From Marinobacter sp. F4218 (lineage in GTDB: Bacteria > Pseudomonadota > Gammaproteobacteria > Pseudomonadales > Oleiphilaceae), in NCBI RefSeq assembly GCF_019443085.1, contig NZ_JAHZIL010000003.1, positions 310,001 through 374,000 on the forward strand: a stretch of DNA of 64,000 nt, read 5' to 3'. The notes under the pieces are model-generated. The model was not told the origin of the DNA. It saw only the letters and a program-made list of their open reading frames with translations, and searched no databases. This document shows, in pieces, positions 37,767 through 46,495 of this stretch. Positions within the stretch are counted from its first letter, which is position 1. Every line of letters begins with the position of its first letter. The position numbers were made by a program, and so were the translations under genes.

Positions 37767-37797
37767 AAAACGCCGCCAGCCCATATGGGTGGCGGCG
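37767..37797 (-). terminator. Terminator downstream of flaG
   Basis: On the minus strand CGCCGCCA-CCCAT pairs with ATGGGC-TGGCGGCG (one bulge), then TTTTCG. Separates fliC-flaG from fliD. Confidence 0.75.
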
Positions 37798-37836
37798 CTA
37801 ACGCAGTTCCACAGCATTCAGTGAAGGGCCCGCGGC

Positions 37837-38274
37837 TCAGACTTTCAAGTCAAACAACGTTAGCGGCTCATCCTGCTGCAAGTTTTCTGCCAACCTCAAT
37901 GCAACCTCATCCGGAATCTGCCGAATAACTTTCTGGGTCTCCTGGTCAACGACTCTCAGTATCGTTTTACCAAGCTCCTGATCCACTTCGAACTGCAGAT
38001 CTCTCTGAACGTTCTGGACAAAGTCATTCAGCTGCGAAACCGCACGCCCCACGTCTTCACTGGCAATCACCCGACGACTCTCTTCAACCTGAGCCCGGGC
38101 AACTTGAGATGAGGAGGATGGCGCAACACCTGCGGGCGTCTTTTCCATAAACAAGGCTTCTTGAGCGGAGACATTTCTGCCATCTGCCCGAGGTGACACG
38201 GACGCCCGAGCCGGAGCTTGTTCACTGGCGTGAACCAGCTTCAAATCCGGGCTGTTCAGGTTTACGTGACTCAT
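37837..38274 (-). CDS. flaG: FlaG-family protein
   Basis: 145 residues. The N-terminal 75 are low-complexity; the C-terminal 70 carry the FlaG core FVQNVQRDLQFEVDQELGKTILRVVDQETQKVIRQIPDEVALRLAENL. FlaG influences filament length in several bacteria. It lies 76 nt downstream of fliC with a hairpin between, and no sigma-28 promoter of its own is seen, so it is probably read from the fliC promoter. Confidence 0.9.
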   Translation of the reverse strand: MSHVNLNSPDLKLVHASEQAPARASVSPRADGRNVSAQEALFMEKTPAGVAPSSSSQVARAQVEESRRVIASEDVGRAVSQLNDFVQNVQRDLQFEVDQELGKTILRVVDQETQKVIRQIPDEVALRLAENLQQDEPLTLFDLKV

Positions 38275-38305
38275 GATCCACCTCGCCGTCCTTCTATGGA
38301 GTTAA

Positions 38306-38330
38306 CCGGCCCTTCCCGAAGAAGGACCGG
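38306..38330 (-). terminator. UUCG-capped hairpin between fliC and flaG
   Basis: On the minus strand CCGGTCCTTC-TTCG-GGAAGGGCCGG, a stem with a stable UUCG tetraloop 20 nt after the fliC stop. There is no long U-run, so it probably attenuates or protects the fliC mRNA 3' end while letting some transcription reach flaG. Confidence 0.55.
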
Positions 38331-38350
38331 CCGGCTCCGGCTGCCCCTGA

Positions 38351-39172
38351 TTACTGCAGGAGGGACAGTACCTGGTTAGGACGAGCGTTCGCCTGTGCAA
38401 GTACCGAGATACCGGCCTGCTGCAACACGTTCGCCTTGGCCAGCTTCGCAGATTCAGCGGCGAAATCAGCATCAACGATACGGCTGTTAGAGGCACTCAG
38501 GTTTTCAATAGACGTTCCCAGGTTCGCAATTGTGCTCTCAAAACGGTTCTGAGACGCACCAAAGAGACTACGCTGAGAGTTCACAGCATCAAGAGCCGTA
38601 TCAATGGCAGTGATCGCTGCGTTAGCGTTCGTTGCGTCGGCGCCATCAATTGTCGACGCGCCCACACCCAGAGCTGCTGCCTGCATGTCAGCGAAGGCTA
38701 CATCAATGGTCTCACCGGCATTTGCACCCACCTGAATGGAGACCGTGGACGCAGCATTAAGCACGTTTGTGCCATTGAACGTAGTCTGGTTGGCAATACG
38801 GTCGATTTCAGCAATACGTGCGGTAAATTCATTGTTCAGGGCAGTTCGGTCAGCGGCATTATTAGAACCGTTGGCAGACTGAACGGCCAGCTCGCGCATA
38901 CGTTGCAGGTTGTTGATTGTCTCATCCAGACCACCTTCCGCCGTCTGCATCATGGAGATGCCGTCGTTGGCATTCCGCTGAGCAACGGTCAGGCCACGAA
39001 TCTGTGCGTCGAAACGGGTAGAGATTGAAAGACCAGCAGCATCATCCTTGGCAGAGTTAATCCGCAAACCGGAAGACAAACGCTCAAGCGCCTGATCAGA
39101 CAAGCTTTGTGATTTACCCAACTGGTTCTGTGCATTCAATGAGGCAACGTTAGTATTGATACCGAGAGCCAT
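38351..39172 (-). CDS. fliC: Flagellin, sigma-28-dependent (short form)
   Basis: 273 residues. Conserved D0/D1 ends are present: MALGINTNVASLNAQNQLGKSQ, LERLSSGLRINSAKDDAAGLSIS at the N-terminus and the C-terminal ANVLQQAGISVLAQANARPNQVLSLLQ. The variable middle is very short (about 40 residues), typical of polar-flagellum flagellins of marine bacteria. A close sigma-28 promoter lies upstream. Divergent from a second, longer flagellin whose ends are clearly homologous. Confidence 0.96.
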   Translation of the reverse strand: MALGINTNVASLNAQNQLGKSQSLSDQALERLSSGLRINSAKDDAAGLSISTRFDAQIRGLTVAQRNANDGISMMQTAEGGLDETINNLQRMRELAVQSANGSNNAADRTALNNEFTARIAEIDRIANQTTFNGTNVLNAASTVSIQVGANAGETIDVAFADMQAAALGVGASTIDGADATNANAAITAIDTALDAVNSQRSLFGASQNRFESTIANLGTSIENLSASNSRIVDADFAAESAKLAKANVLQQAGISVLAQANARPNQVLSLLQ

Positions 39173-39260
39173 ATTGCTTCTCCTTCGACTTATGTCGTCA
39201 TTTCATGGAAAAGGTGTGGCGCCTATTTTTTCGGTCTGAAGCGCCGCCCTGTTATTCCGC

Positions 39261-39287
39261 TTAACGGCGCTGCCCCAACTTCCTTTA
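39261..39287 (-). promoter_or_regulatory. Sigma-28 (FliA) promoter of fliC
   Basis: On the minus strand TAAAGGAA, 11-nt spacer, GCCGTTAA. Matches TAAAG...GCCGATAA at 12 of 16 positions with exact spacing; 89 nt upstream of the start. Confidence 0.85.
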
Positions 39288-39449
39288 GATAAATAACGGT
39301 TTTTTTTGTTAAGGATTGTAAAAAGACCAGGAAAGCGGCAATCGCTTTCCTCACCCGTCCCGCACCACAAGCTCCAGAAAATAACCGAAAACCAGCCCAG
39401 GAATTTTTTAATATTTATTTTCAATGCCTTACAGTCCCTCCTAACAAAG

Positions 39450-39465
39450 TGGCACACCTTTCGCT
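39450..39465 (+). promoter_or_regulatory. Sigma-54 promoter of the second flagellin
   Basis: TGGCAC, 5-nt spacer, TCGCT; the invariant GG and GC of the -24/-12 element are correctly spaced (consensus TGGCAC-N5-TTGC). It lies 100 nt above the flagellin start. The rest of the 391-nt divergent intergenic region (39173-39564) is AT-rich with no gene. Confidence 0.7.
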
Positions 39466-39564
39466 ATTCCTCTCCCAAACGGCAAATCCATGAATACAGC
39501 CGGCAATGCGTCCCAGAATGATCGGGCACGGGGTTACCGGCACCTCAGAGCAGGGAGAAATAAA

Positions 39565-40731
39565 ATGCCACAGATCATCAACACCAATATTGCGTCACTC
39601 AATGCCCAGCGGAATCTGAACGCAACTCAGAGCGACGCCAACGTCGCCTTGCAGCGTCTCTCCTCGGGGCTTCGCATCAACTCTGCTAAAGACGACGCGG
39701 CCGGCCTGGCCATCTCTGAACGCTTTCAGTCCCAGATCACCGGTCTGAATATGGCCCAGAGAAATGCCAACGACGGCATCTCACTGGCCCAAACCACCGA
39801 GGGTGCTCTGGACGAAATTACCGCGAACCTGCAGCGGATTCGCGAACTGGCCGTTCAATCCGCCAACGCCTCCAACAGCCCGTCAGACCGTCAGGCGCTG
39901 AACGCCGAAGTACAGGAGCGGATTCAGGAGATCAACCGGATCGCAGGCCAGACCTCCTTCAACGGCCTGAAGATCCTGGATGGCAGCCTGCTTACCCAGA
40001 CCTTCCAGGTTGGTGCCAACGCGGGCGAGACCATCAGCGTTTCAGGATTTGATGCCCGTGGCTCTCAGCTCGGTTCGACCATCAACCAGAGCACAGATCT
40101 ACTGACAACCCTGACAGACGGTACAGACACCCTTGAAACCATCTTCAACGAGGGACGCACCGTCGATATCACTTTTAACATCACCGGCATTGACGGCATT
40201 GTGACTCCAGTTACCGTGACCGGCGCCGGCTCCCTGCAGGATGTCCTGGGTCAGATCAACGCTCAATCACCGACAACCGGTGTCGCAGTCAACATGAACC
40301 GGAGCAACGATGAGCTGATTTTCTCATCCCAGTTCGGCGAAGACTTTTCCGTTGACATCACACCCGCCGGTGGTGGCACTCAGACCGTTGCGGCAACGGC
40401 TGCAGCCAATACCGTTTCGGCCAACGATACCGACATTTCCACCCAGGATGGCGCTGACCTGGCCATGATCTCGGTCGACTATGCCATCGATACCATCAAC
40501 GGTATTCGCGCGGAGCTGGGTGCGGTTCAGAACCGGTTCGAGTCCACCATCGCGAACCTGAGCACCACATCGGAAAACCTCGCGGCTTCAAACAGCCGGA
40601 TCCGGGATGCAGACTTCGCCGCCGAGTCGGCCGAGCTTGCCCGCACCCAGGTATTGCAGCAGGCAGGTCTCTCGGTTCTTGCCCAGGCAAATGCTCGTCC
40701 CCAGCAGGTGCTGCAGCTGCTCCAGGGTTAA
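39565..40731 (+). CDS. Flagellin, sigma-54-dependent (long form)
   Basis: 388 residues from MPQIINTNIASLNAQRNLN, with AGGGAG upstream; an upstream in-frame Met at 39490 would add an atypical N-terminus. Conserved D0/D1 helices at both ends match the flagellin at 38351. Between about residues 170 and 300 is an extra domain with a flagellin-IN-like segment (TVDITFNITGIDGIVTPVTVTG... SLQDVLGQINAQ). A separately regulated flagellin may form the filament base or a sheathing subset, as in Vibrio FlaA. No terminator precedes the TPR gene 30 nt downstream. Confidence 0.95.
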   Translation: MPQIINTNIASLNAQRNLNATQSDANVALQRLSSGLRINSAKDDAAGLAISERFQSQITGLNMAQRNANDGISLAQTTEGALDEITANLQRIRELAVQSANASNSPSDRQALNAEVQERIQEINRIAGQTSFNGLKILDGSLLTQTFQVGANAGETISVSGFDARGSQLGSTINQSTDLLTTLTDGTDTLETIFNEGRTVDITFNITGIDGIVTPVTVTGAGSLQDVLGQINAQSPTTGVAVNMNRSNDELIFSSQFGEDFSVDITPAGGGTQTVAATAAANTVSANDTDISTQDGADLAMISVDYAIDTINGIRAELGAVQNRFESTIANLSTTSENLAASNSRIRDADFAAESAELARTQVLQQAGLSVLAQANARPQQVLQLLQG

Positions 40732-40761
40732 GATTCCGACTTGAAGGATTGAGGTGTTCCC

Positions 40762-42762
40762 ATGCAAGCACAGCATCACAGTAACGAACTCCAGGCCCGG
40801 GATGCAGAAGCTGCCCGCCTGCTCCTGCAGGCCAACATGGCCTATGCCGATTCCAACAGCAGCGCGTCAAGCCACGCTCAACGGCTGAATGCGCGCCAGG
40901 AATGTAGGAGCTTTTTGGAACAAGCACTGGCAGTTGAGCCCGAGGGCGCTGGAGCGTTGGGCTTGCTCGGACGCGTGGAACTGGACGATGGTCAACTGGA
41001 AAAGGCGCAACTCCTCTTCAACGCCAGCCTCAATGCCGACCCTGAACAACCGCAACAGTACGCCAACCTGGGCTACTGGGCACTGAAAAGTGAACGCCCG
41101 GCCCTGGCCGAGCAGTATTTCCTGCAAGCCCTGGAGTACGATCGCCAATCCGCAGCGGCCTTTTGCGGCGTTGCCCATGCAAAGCGCCTGCAGGGCCAGT
41201 TCGACGTTGCCTACCTGCATTACCGCAAACTCCGTGAGGCGGGTGCCGAGTGGGACTCTGTCTACAGCGGCATGCTCAACTGCGCGCTCCACCTCAATGT
41301 GGAAAGGGCGGACGGGGATCTCGCCCAGGATGCCATCGCCCTGCTTCGTCACGAGGGCCTGCCCCACCAGGAGCTTGGGCGATTTGTCGGTGCGATCATT
41401 CACCAGCAATACGATCTAGGCAACGCCAGTGCGGAAATCATTCTTGATGCCGCCAGCGAAGATGAACTTCTGATTCTGGCCCTGCAGAAAACCCTGATGC
41501 CCAGTGCAGCAATCGAAAACCTGGTTACGCATTTGCGTCGGGCGATCGTTGCGGAAGTGGCACAGACGGTGGAATTGCGCGACGAACTGCAGCAGCTGGC
41601 CCTCGCTATTGGCCAGTATGTCGATCGCTCCGGGTATGCACTGGTTGCCGAAGAAGACGAAGAGCGCCTGGTGGCGGCAATCAACGACAGCATCCAGGCT
41701 CAGCTCGTCATGGGGGAATCCCAGGATGGCATGATTGGCTCGCTAATCCTGAGCGCTATGTATGGAGCCCTGTTCCATCAGAGCTTCGCCGTTCAGCTTG
41801 GCCAGTGGAACTTGACCGATTGGCCACTGGGGCTGCAGCCGGTCCTGGCCGCCAGCTATTATCAGCGCGCCAGTGAAGAGGCCATCAAACAGAACTTCGA
41901 CGAGAAAGCCGACGAGCTTGGCCTCGAGAAAACGGACACGCCGCAGGCCTGGCCGGCCTGGTCACAACTCGCCTTCGGCGCTGAGGGCAGCCTGAAGAGT
42001 CTGATGACAACGGAATTGAAACTGCCTACCGACCATCTCCCGGATACCCTCCGCATCATGGTCTGCGGCGCCCAGTCAGGCCAACGCGCGATGGAACTGG
42101 CGCGATACCTGAGCGATGTGGAAGTCATTGCCGTGGACGAGTCACTGGCCAACATTGCGAAAGGCACACGCATGGCCGGCGAACTGAACCTGGAGAATAT
42201 CGTCTTCTGGCCCTGGTCCATCGCCCAGCGGTTCGTGGCCGATGGCCACCGGGTTCACTGGATCGAAATTGGACGGCTACCCTCCTCGGCCATGACGGAC
42301 CTTTCGCTCGCGGCATTGGTGAACGATGCCACGTTGTCAGGTGCGGTCGTGCACATGCATACCACGGTGGCTGAGCAGACCCCCGGCGATCAGCACATTC
42401 GCTCGCTGATAGCGGAGCACAACCTTAAACCCAACCGCGCAACCATCCGGCAATTACGCCAGCTGGTACTCGCCAACCATCAGGATACCCACTGGCAGGA
42501 ACTGGCGAACGATGAGGACTTTTTCAATCTTGGCGGCTGTCGCGATCGCTGGTTTTGCCCACAGGACACGTCCCAGCTCAAACAGCTGATGGGCATGGTG
42601 AGCAACGAGGTGGAATGGAAACTGGTCAAGGCACGGGATGCGGATGGCCACAGCCTGGCCACCCAACCGGTACAACAACAGATTCAGGCCGAAGCCCTTG
42701 GGAGTGAAGTCCAGAGCCTGGTTGGCCAGGGCCTGAGCGTCTATTTCTGCAAGCGCCGCTAG
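40762..42762 (+). CDS. TPR protein with methyltransferase-like domain, flagellin-linked
   Basis: 666 residues, no confident family name. The N-terminus (about 45-190) is TPR-like (ALAVEPEGAGALGLLGRVELDDGQLEKAQLLFNASLNADPEQPQQYANLGYWAL). A helical middle follows. From about residue 430 there is a class I SAM-methyltransferase-like Rossmann start: VCGAQSGQRAMELARYL, then VEVIAVDES at the end of the second strand. Motif I lacks the usual GxGxG. It starts 30 nt after the sigma-54-type flagellin with GAGG before the ATG and no intervening terminator, so it is likely co-expressed. Possible roles are flagellin modification or filament-assembly regulation; both are inference. Confidence 0.72.
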   Translation: MQAQHHSNELQARDAEAARLLLQANMAYADSNSSASSHAQRLNARQECRSFLEQALAVEPEGAGALGLLGRVELDDGQLEKAQLLFNASLNADPEQPQQYANLGYWALKSERPALAEQYFLQALEYDRQSAAAFCGVAHAKRLQGQFDVAYLHYRKLREAGAEWDSVYSGMLNCALHLNVERADGDLAQDAIALLRHEGLPHQELGRFVGAIIHQQYDLGNASAEIILDAASEDELLILALQKTLMPSAAIENLVTHLRRAIVAEVAQTVELRDELQQLALAIGQYVDRSGYALVAEEDEERLVAAINDSIQAQLVMGESQDGMIGSLILSAMYGALFHQSFAVQLGQWNLTDWPLGLQPVLAASYYQRASEEAIKQNFDEKADELGLEKTDTPQAWPAWSQLAFGAEGSLKSLMTTELKLPTDHLPDTLRIMVCGAQSGQRAMELARYLSDVEVIAVDESLANIAKGTRMAGELNLENIVFWPWSIAQRFVADGHRVHWIEIGRLPSSAMTDLSLAALVNDATLSGAVVHMHTTVAEQTPGDQHIRSLIAEHNLKPNRATIRQLRQLVLANHQDTHWQELANDEDFFNLGGCRDRWFCPQDTSQLKQLMGMVSNEVEWKLVKARDADGHSLATQPVQQQIQAEALGSEVQSLVGQGLSVYFCKRR

Positions 42763-42765
42763 CCT

Positions 42766-44211
42766 TCACACGTAGGGAATCAAGGATTCCCCGTACAGGT
42801 GCAGATCTTCAAGAATGTGCCGCTTTTCCGGCGTCAATGCCGGATCGGCGGCCAGCCTCTGCAACTCACCAGCGTAGGCCTCCAGTGAGCGCCAGCCTTT
42901 TTTCGGATGCATTAATCGCTGGGAGCGGAATTCCTCCCAGCGCTCCATCTCCTCCCCCAAAAGGGAGCCCGGATAGTTACGGGCGCGGTAGCGGAACACC
43001 AGTTCCCGTAACCGATCATCCTCAAATTCGATTTCCTGCTCACCCAGACTTTCCACAGGTTGCTGCAACAGCCAGTTCAGTTTCTCGCGGTCCGTCTTAC
43101 TGATGAAGCCGCCTGCATAGAGCTGCTCGTCCGGATCCGTGAGGTCCCCCTCGTGAGGCTGGTCAAATGCCTGTGCAATTCTGCCCGCCAGGTCTGGAGC
43201 CTTACGCAAGAGCGCGAGATTTGCACGCAATGCTTCGCCATCGAGCTCCAGTTCCGCCAACCGCTCTGCTGACAGGGTGGTTAACATGTTGGCGGGCGCC
43301 AGCACCGGGCACTTATTGAGCTGCACGCCCTTGAGCGGGAAGCGGCTGACGCCCTCTCCGAGTTCGGCCTGGGAAGTAAATACCCGCTCACGAATCTGCT
43401 CGGGTGTGGCCGCAATCAAGTCAGTAGGGTCTTCCCGTAGATCGTAAACAATCACCAGGTTCTTGTTGGTCGGGTGTTCAGCCACAGGCGCCACCATCGC
43501 GCAGCAGCCGCGGGCCGCCGGATACTTGGCCGAGATATGGAATACCGGCTTCATGGAGCCGGTATCCAGCATTGCCCTGGCGGAATGTTTGTCCTTGTTC
43601 TGCAACACGAAGTCGAAGAGTTTGGGCTGTTTTTCCTTGATCAGCCGGGCAACCGCGATCGTCGCCTGAACATCGGACATGGCATCGTGTGCACTCTCAT
43701 GGCTAATGCCATTGGCCACTGTCAGCTCTTCCAGACGAAAACTCGGGCTCCCATCCTCTTTCCGTGGCCAGTTGATACCTTCGGGGCGAAGCGCGTAGGT
43801 AAGCCGGACCATGTCGATGATGTCCCAGCGGGAGTTGCCGTTCTGCCATTCCCGGGCGTAGGGATCCCTCAAATTGCGATATAGAGTGTGGCGGGTAACC
43901 TCGTCATCAAACCGCAGGCTGTTGTAGCCCACCACACAGGTTCCGGGCTGACTGAATGCCTCGTTGATCTGGGCAATGAATTCCGCCTCGGGGAACCCAT
44001 CTTCGAGGGCTTTCTGGGGCGTGATACCGGTGATCAGGCAAGCTTCCGGGGACGGCAGGTAATCGTCCGCCGGCTTGCAGTAAATCACCAGCGGATCTTC
44101 GATGATATTGAGATTTTCGTCCGTTCTTACGCCGGCAAACTGGGAAGGGCGGTCGTGGACCGGGTCTACGCCGAAAGTTTCGTAGTCGTGCCAGTAAAAC
44201 GAGCGAATCAA
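42766..44211 (-). CDS. sbcB: Exodeoxyribonuclease I
   Basis: 481 residues. A single-strand-specific 3'-5' DNA exonuclease used in recombination and mismatch repair. DEDD-family exonuclease motifs are clear: Exo I DYETFG near the N-terminus, and Exo III SAHDAMSDVQATIAVA. The C-terminal ExoI-specific part includes RYRARNYPGSLLGEEMERWEEFR. Full length. Convergent with the TPR gene (3 nt apart) and separate from the secreted protein gene upstream. Confidence 0.95.
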   Translation of the reverse strand: MIRSFYWHDYETFGVDPVHDRPSQFAGVRTDENLNIIEDPLVIYCKPADDYLPSPEACLITGITPQKALEDGFPEAEFIAQINEAFSQPGTCVVGYNSLRFDDEVTRHTLYRNLRDPYAREWQNGNSRWDIIDMVRLTYALRPEGINWPRKEDGSPSFRLEELTVANGISHESAHDAMSDVQATIAVARLIKEKQPKLFDFVLQNKDKHSARAMLDTGSMKPVFHISAKYPAARGCCAMVAPVAEHPTNKNLVIVYDLREDPTDLIAATPEQIRERVFTSQAELGEGVSRFPLKGVQLNKCPVLAPANMLTTLSAERLAELELDGEALRANLALLRKAPDLAGRIAQAFDQPHEGDLTDPDEQLYAGGFISKTDREKLNWLLQQPVESLGEQEIEFEDDRLRELVFRYRARNYPGSLLGEEMERWEEFRSQRLMHPKKGWRSLEAYAGELQRLAADPALTPEKRHILEDLHLYGESLIPYV

Positions 44212-44258
44212 GGGAAAACTCCTGCCTGTCGGGTTTCAATGGGACAGGAGTTTAACAT

Positions 44259-45137
44259 TTAAAACAACTGCGTCCCCATATCAGTCTGGTGCGTCTGCAG
44301 GCGCGGCAGGCCAGACGATCCAGAGAGCTGGCTCATATCAACCGTCATGCTGGTCGGCAGGTTGATGAACACCCCCTTGCCGGCGTTGATTACATTGGCA
44401 CCATCGGGACTCTGCCATTCAACGTTTTCACGCTGGAAGCCGATGAAGAAATCATCGGTAAAGCCAGTGGTACCGTCGGTATTTTCGGTCCCCACAAACA
44501 GCGACTGGACTTTACTAATGGAGGCGCACTCGCCGCACATCGTAGGGTCCGCACTGTCAGCGATGCCAATCTGCGTAGCCCGATAATTGGTCGCCAGGCC
44601 GGTGTCGTCAAACAGGGCTGCGTCGTGAACAGTACCTGCGCTGTCGGTTATTTTCAGACCGATGTCGCCACTGAAGCTTGATGAGAGGGATGAAACGGAA
44701 CCCCGGGCCTGCTGGAAGCCCATGCGGAAACCGGCAAGACCGTCCGCGTCTTCGGCCAGCTCAATATAGGGCTGCACCGCCTCAAACGGAACCGTTTCGC
44801 CTGCGCTGTAGACTTTGCCGTTGTATTGTTCACCATCCTGGCGGGCAATGTGTCCGAGGGCAACGTGCGAGGCGGCAAAATCCACACCGCCGTCAATCTG
44901 ACCCACTTTCGCATCGTCTATGTTAACCCGGGTCTCAACATCAATACCCAAGGTCATCCGGGTGAACTGATGCTCCGAGTCGGTCGGAACCGAAATGTTT
45001 TCGACCTGCATAAAAGCCTGCCCGGTCACCTCACCCATGGTCTCATCAGAAATGGGCTTAAGCTCAGCCTGGGCAACGGGCGTCATACCCAAACAGAGCA
45101 TGGCAAGGGCAGCGCATCCATACGCCTGGTGTTTCAT
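44259..45137 (-). CDS. Secreted protein with SDExMxxVTGQA N-terminus (DUF6160-like)
   Basis: 292 residues. Signal peptide (1-24, ending AQA), then a mature start LKPISDETMGEVTGQAFMQVENI. That short pattern occurs in a group of gammaproteobacterial secreted or outer-membrane proteins of unknown function (DUF6160-like; attribution tentative). The body is beta-rich, with a possible disulfide pair in DPTMCGECAS. It ends QTDMGTQLF, with a terminal Phe as in outer-membrane barrels. It is monocistronic. A surface or outer-membrane position is plausible; no function is assigned. Confidence 0.7.
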   Translation of the reverse strand: MKHQAYGCAALAMLCLGMTPVAQAELKPISDETMGEVTGQAFMQVENISVPTDSEHQFTRMTLGIDVETRVNIDDAKVGQIDGGVDFAASHVALGHIARQDGEQYNGKVYSAGETVPFEAVQPYIELAEDADGLAGFRMGFQQARGSVSSLSSSFSGDIGLKITDSAGTVHDAALFDDTGLATNYRATQIGIADSADPTMCGECASISKVQSLFVGTENTDGTTGFTDDFFIGFQRENVEWQSPDGANVINAGKGVFINLPTSMTVDMSQLSGSSGLPRLQTHQTDMGTQLF

Positions 45138-45454
45138 AGCTTGTGTCTCTGATTAGTGTTTTTGAGTCAGTTTCGACGCCCGACTCTGCTGCCGCCCTGT
45201 TTTTTTGATTATCAGGCTGACAGGCGGCTGTCCTGAGAACTTCATGTTCTTCTATCCATTTGCCGCAAAAGCACTATAGCTGAGGCGGATCGGCCAATAG
45301 AGTGAGCCCTGTCACAATCAACACCGACGGAATCCGTCACCGAACTTCAAGCATGAACGGCTTCACAAAAAAACACCGAACCGTAGTCTTTGTATACATA
45401 AAACAGCGTCCTGTTATACTCCGACGGATATTCCTTTTGTCTCTGGCGAACCAC
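45138..45454. other. Intergenic region upstream of the CheC-type response regulator
   Basis: 317 nt between divergent genes. It holds an imperfect inverted repeat (GCCGCCCTGT near 45191 against ACAGGCGGC near 45227, one bulge) and an extended -10 element on the plus strand at 45412-45420. Nothing else is recognised. Confidence 0.5.
45412..45420 (+). promoter_or_regulatory. Extended -10 promoter of the receiver-CheC gene
   Basis: TGTTATACT, with a TGN extension and TATACT hexamer, 35 nt above the start codon; no good -35. Confidence 0.55.
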
Positions 45455-46492
45455 ATGACCACCCGGATCTTAATCTGCGACGATTCCGCATTGGCCAGGA
45501 AACAAATGGCCAGGGCCCTGCCCCGTGCGCTGAACGCAGATGTCACATACGCGAAGGACGGGAAGGAAGCGCTGGAGAGGTTGCGGGGCCACCAAGCCGA
45601 CCTGATGTTTCTCGACCTCAACATGCCAGAGATGGATGGCTACCAGGTTCTGGAGGTCATCCGAAAAGAAGATCTCCCCGTGCTCACGATTGTTGTATCG
45701 GGAGACATTCAGCCCGAGGCCCGGGAACGCGTCCGAAAACTCGGCGCCATCGATTTCATCCGAAAGCCTACCGAGCCGGGCATCGTGCTGACTCTGCTCA
45801 AGGACTATGGCTTCTACAACCCGGGCGAGGTTGAAACCACTGCGCTCAATGACAGCGCGCTAACAGCCGACGCCGGCACCTCTGCTGGAGACCCCGCACT
45901 CTCGGTTTCCCTGAACGATTACCTCCAGGAGGTTTCCAACGTGGCCATGGGCCGATCTTCAGATCTGCTCGCACGCCTGCTCCGGGTTTTCGTGAAGCAA
46001 TCCATTCCCAAGGTGGCGTTCATCGCCAACTCTGAATTGCACATGGCCATTTCCGCTGCCCAGAACGACCACACCTATTCCGCTGTCTGCCAGGGTTTTA
46101 CCGGAGCAGGAATCGCCGGTGAGGCCTTACTGCTGTTTGCGGATGCCAGCTTTACAGAGATGGCGGAGATGCTGCATTACGAAGACCTCGAGGGCGAGGC
46201 AGTCAACGTGGAGGTGCTGATGGACATGTCCAGCATTCTGTTTGGCGCCTTCCTCAAGGGGATCGGTGACCAACTGAATCTGAATCTCGGGCTCGGACAC
46301 CCTACCGTCCTCGGACAGCACCGCCAGATCACGGAACTTCTGGAACATCACAGTTCCCGGGAGGAGCGGTTGCTGTGCATTGAAGTCAGTTACGTTCTGG
46401 AAGATCGCGATATACAGTGCGATGTCCTCATCCTCCTCACCGAGGATTCCGTTCCCTTCCTCGAACAACGTCTTGAATATCTGGTGGACTGA
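45455..46492 (+). CDS. Response regulator fused to a CheC-type phosphatase domain
   Basis: 345 residues from MTTRILICDDS. Receiver domain 1-120: acidic DD, phospho-acceptor Asp54 in MFLDLNMPEMDG, Lys in FIRKPTEP. The second half is CheC-like with an intact first phosphatase motif D-x3-E-x2-N-x22-P (DYLQEVSN ... SIP). The pseudo-symmetric second motif (EVLMDMSSILFG) has lost the Glu and Asn. CheC domains dephosphorylate CheY-P, so this may be a phosphorylation-controlled phosphatase. An upstream open frame adds 51 residues of poor quality and was rejected. The cyclase gene begins 3 nt after the stop. Confidence 0.88.
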   Translation: MTTRILICDDSALARKQMARALPRALNADVTYAKDGKEALERLRGHQADLMFLDLNMPEMDGYQVLEVIRKEDLPVLTIVVSGDIQPEARERVRKLGAIDFIRKPTEPGIVLTLLKDYGFYNPGEVETTALNDSALTADAGTSAGDPALSVSLNDYLQEVSNVAMGRSSDLLARLLRVFVKQSIPKVAFIANSELHMAISAAQNDHTYSAVCQGFTGAGIAGEALLLFADASFTEMAEMLHYEDLEGEAVNVEVLMDMSSILFGAFLKGIGDQLNLNLGLGHPTVLGQHRQITELLEHHSSREERLLCIEVSYVLEDRDIQCDVLILLTEDSVPFLEQRLEYLVD

Positions 46493-46495
46493 CAT

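Noticed and set aside
42775..42791. GGGAATC-aag-GATTCCC hairpin at the end of sbcB as a terminator
   Set aside because: Lies in coding sequence and has no U-run on either strand; significance unclear.
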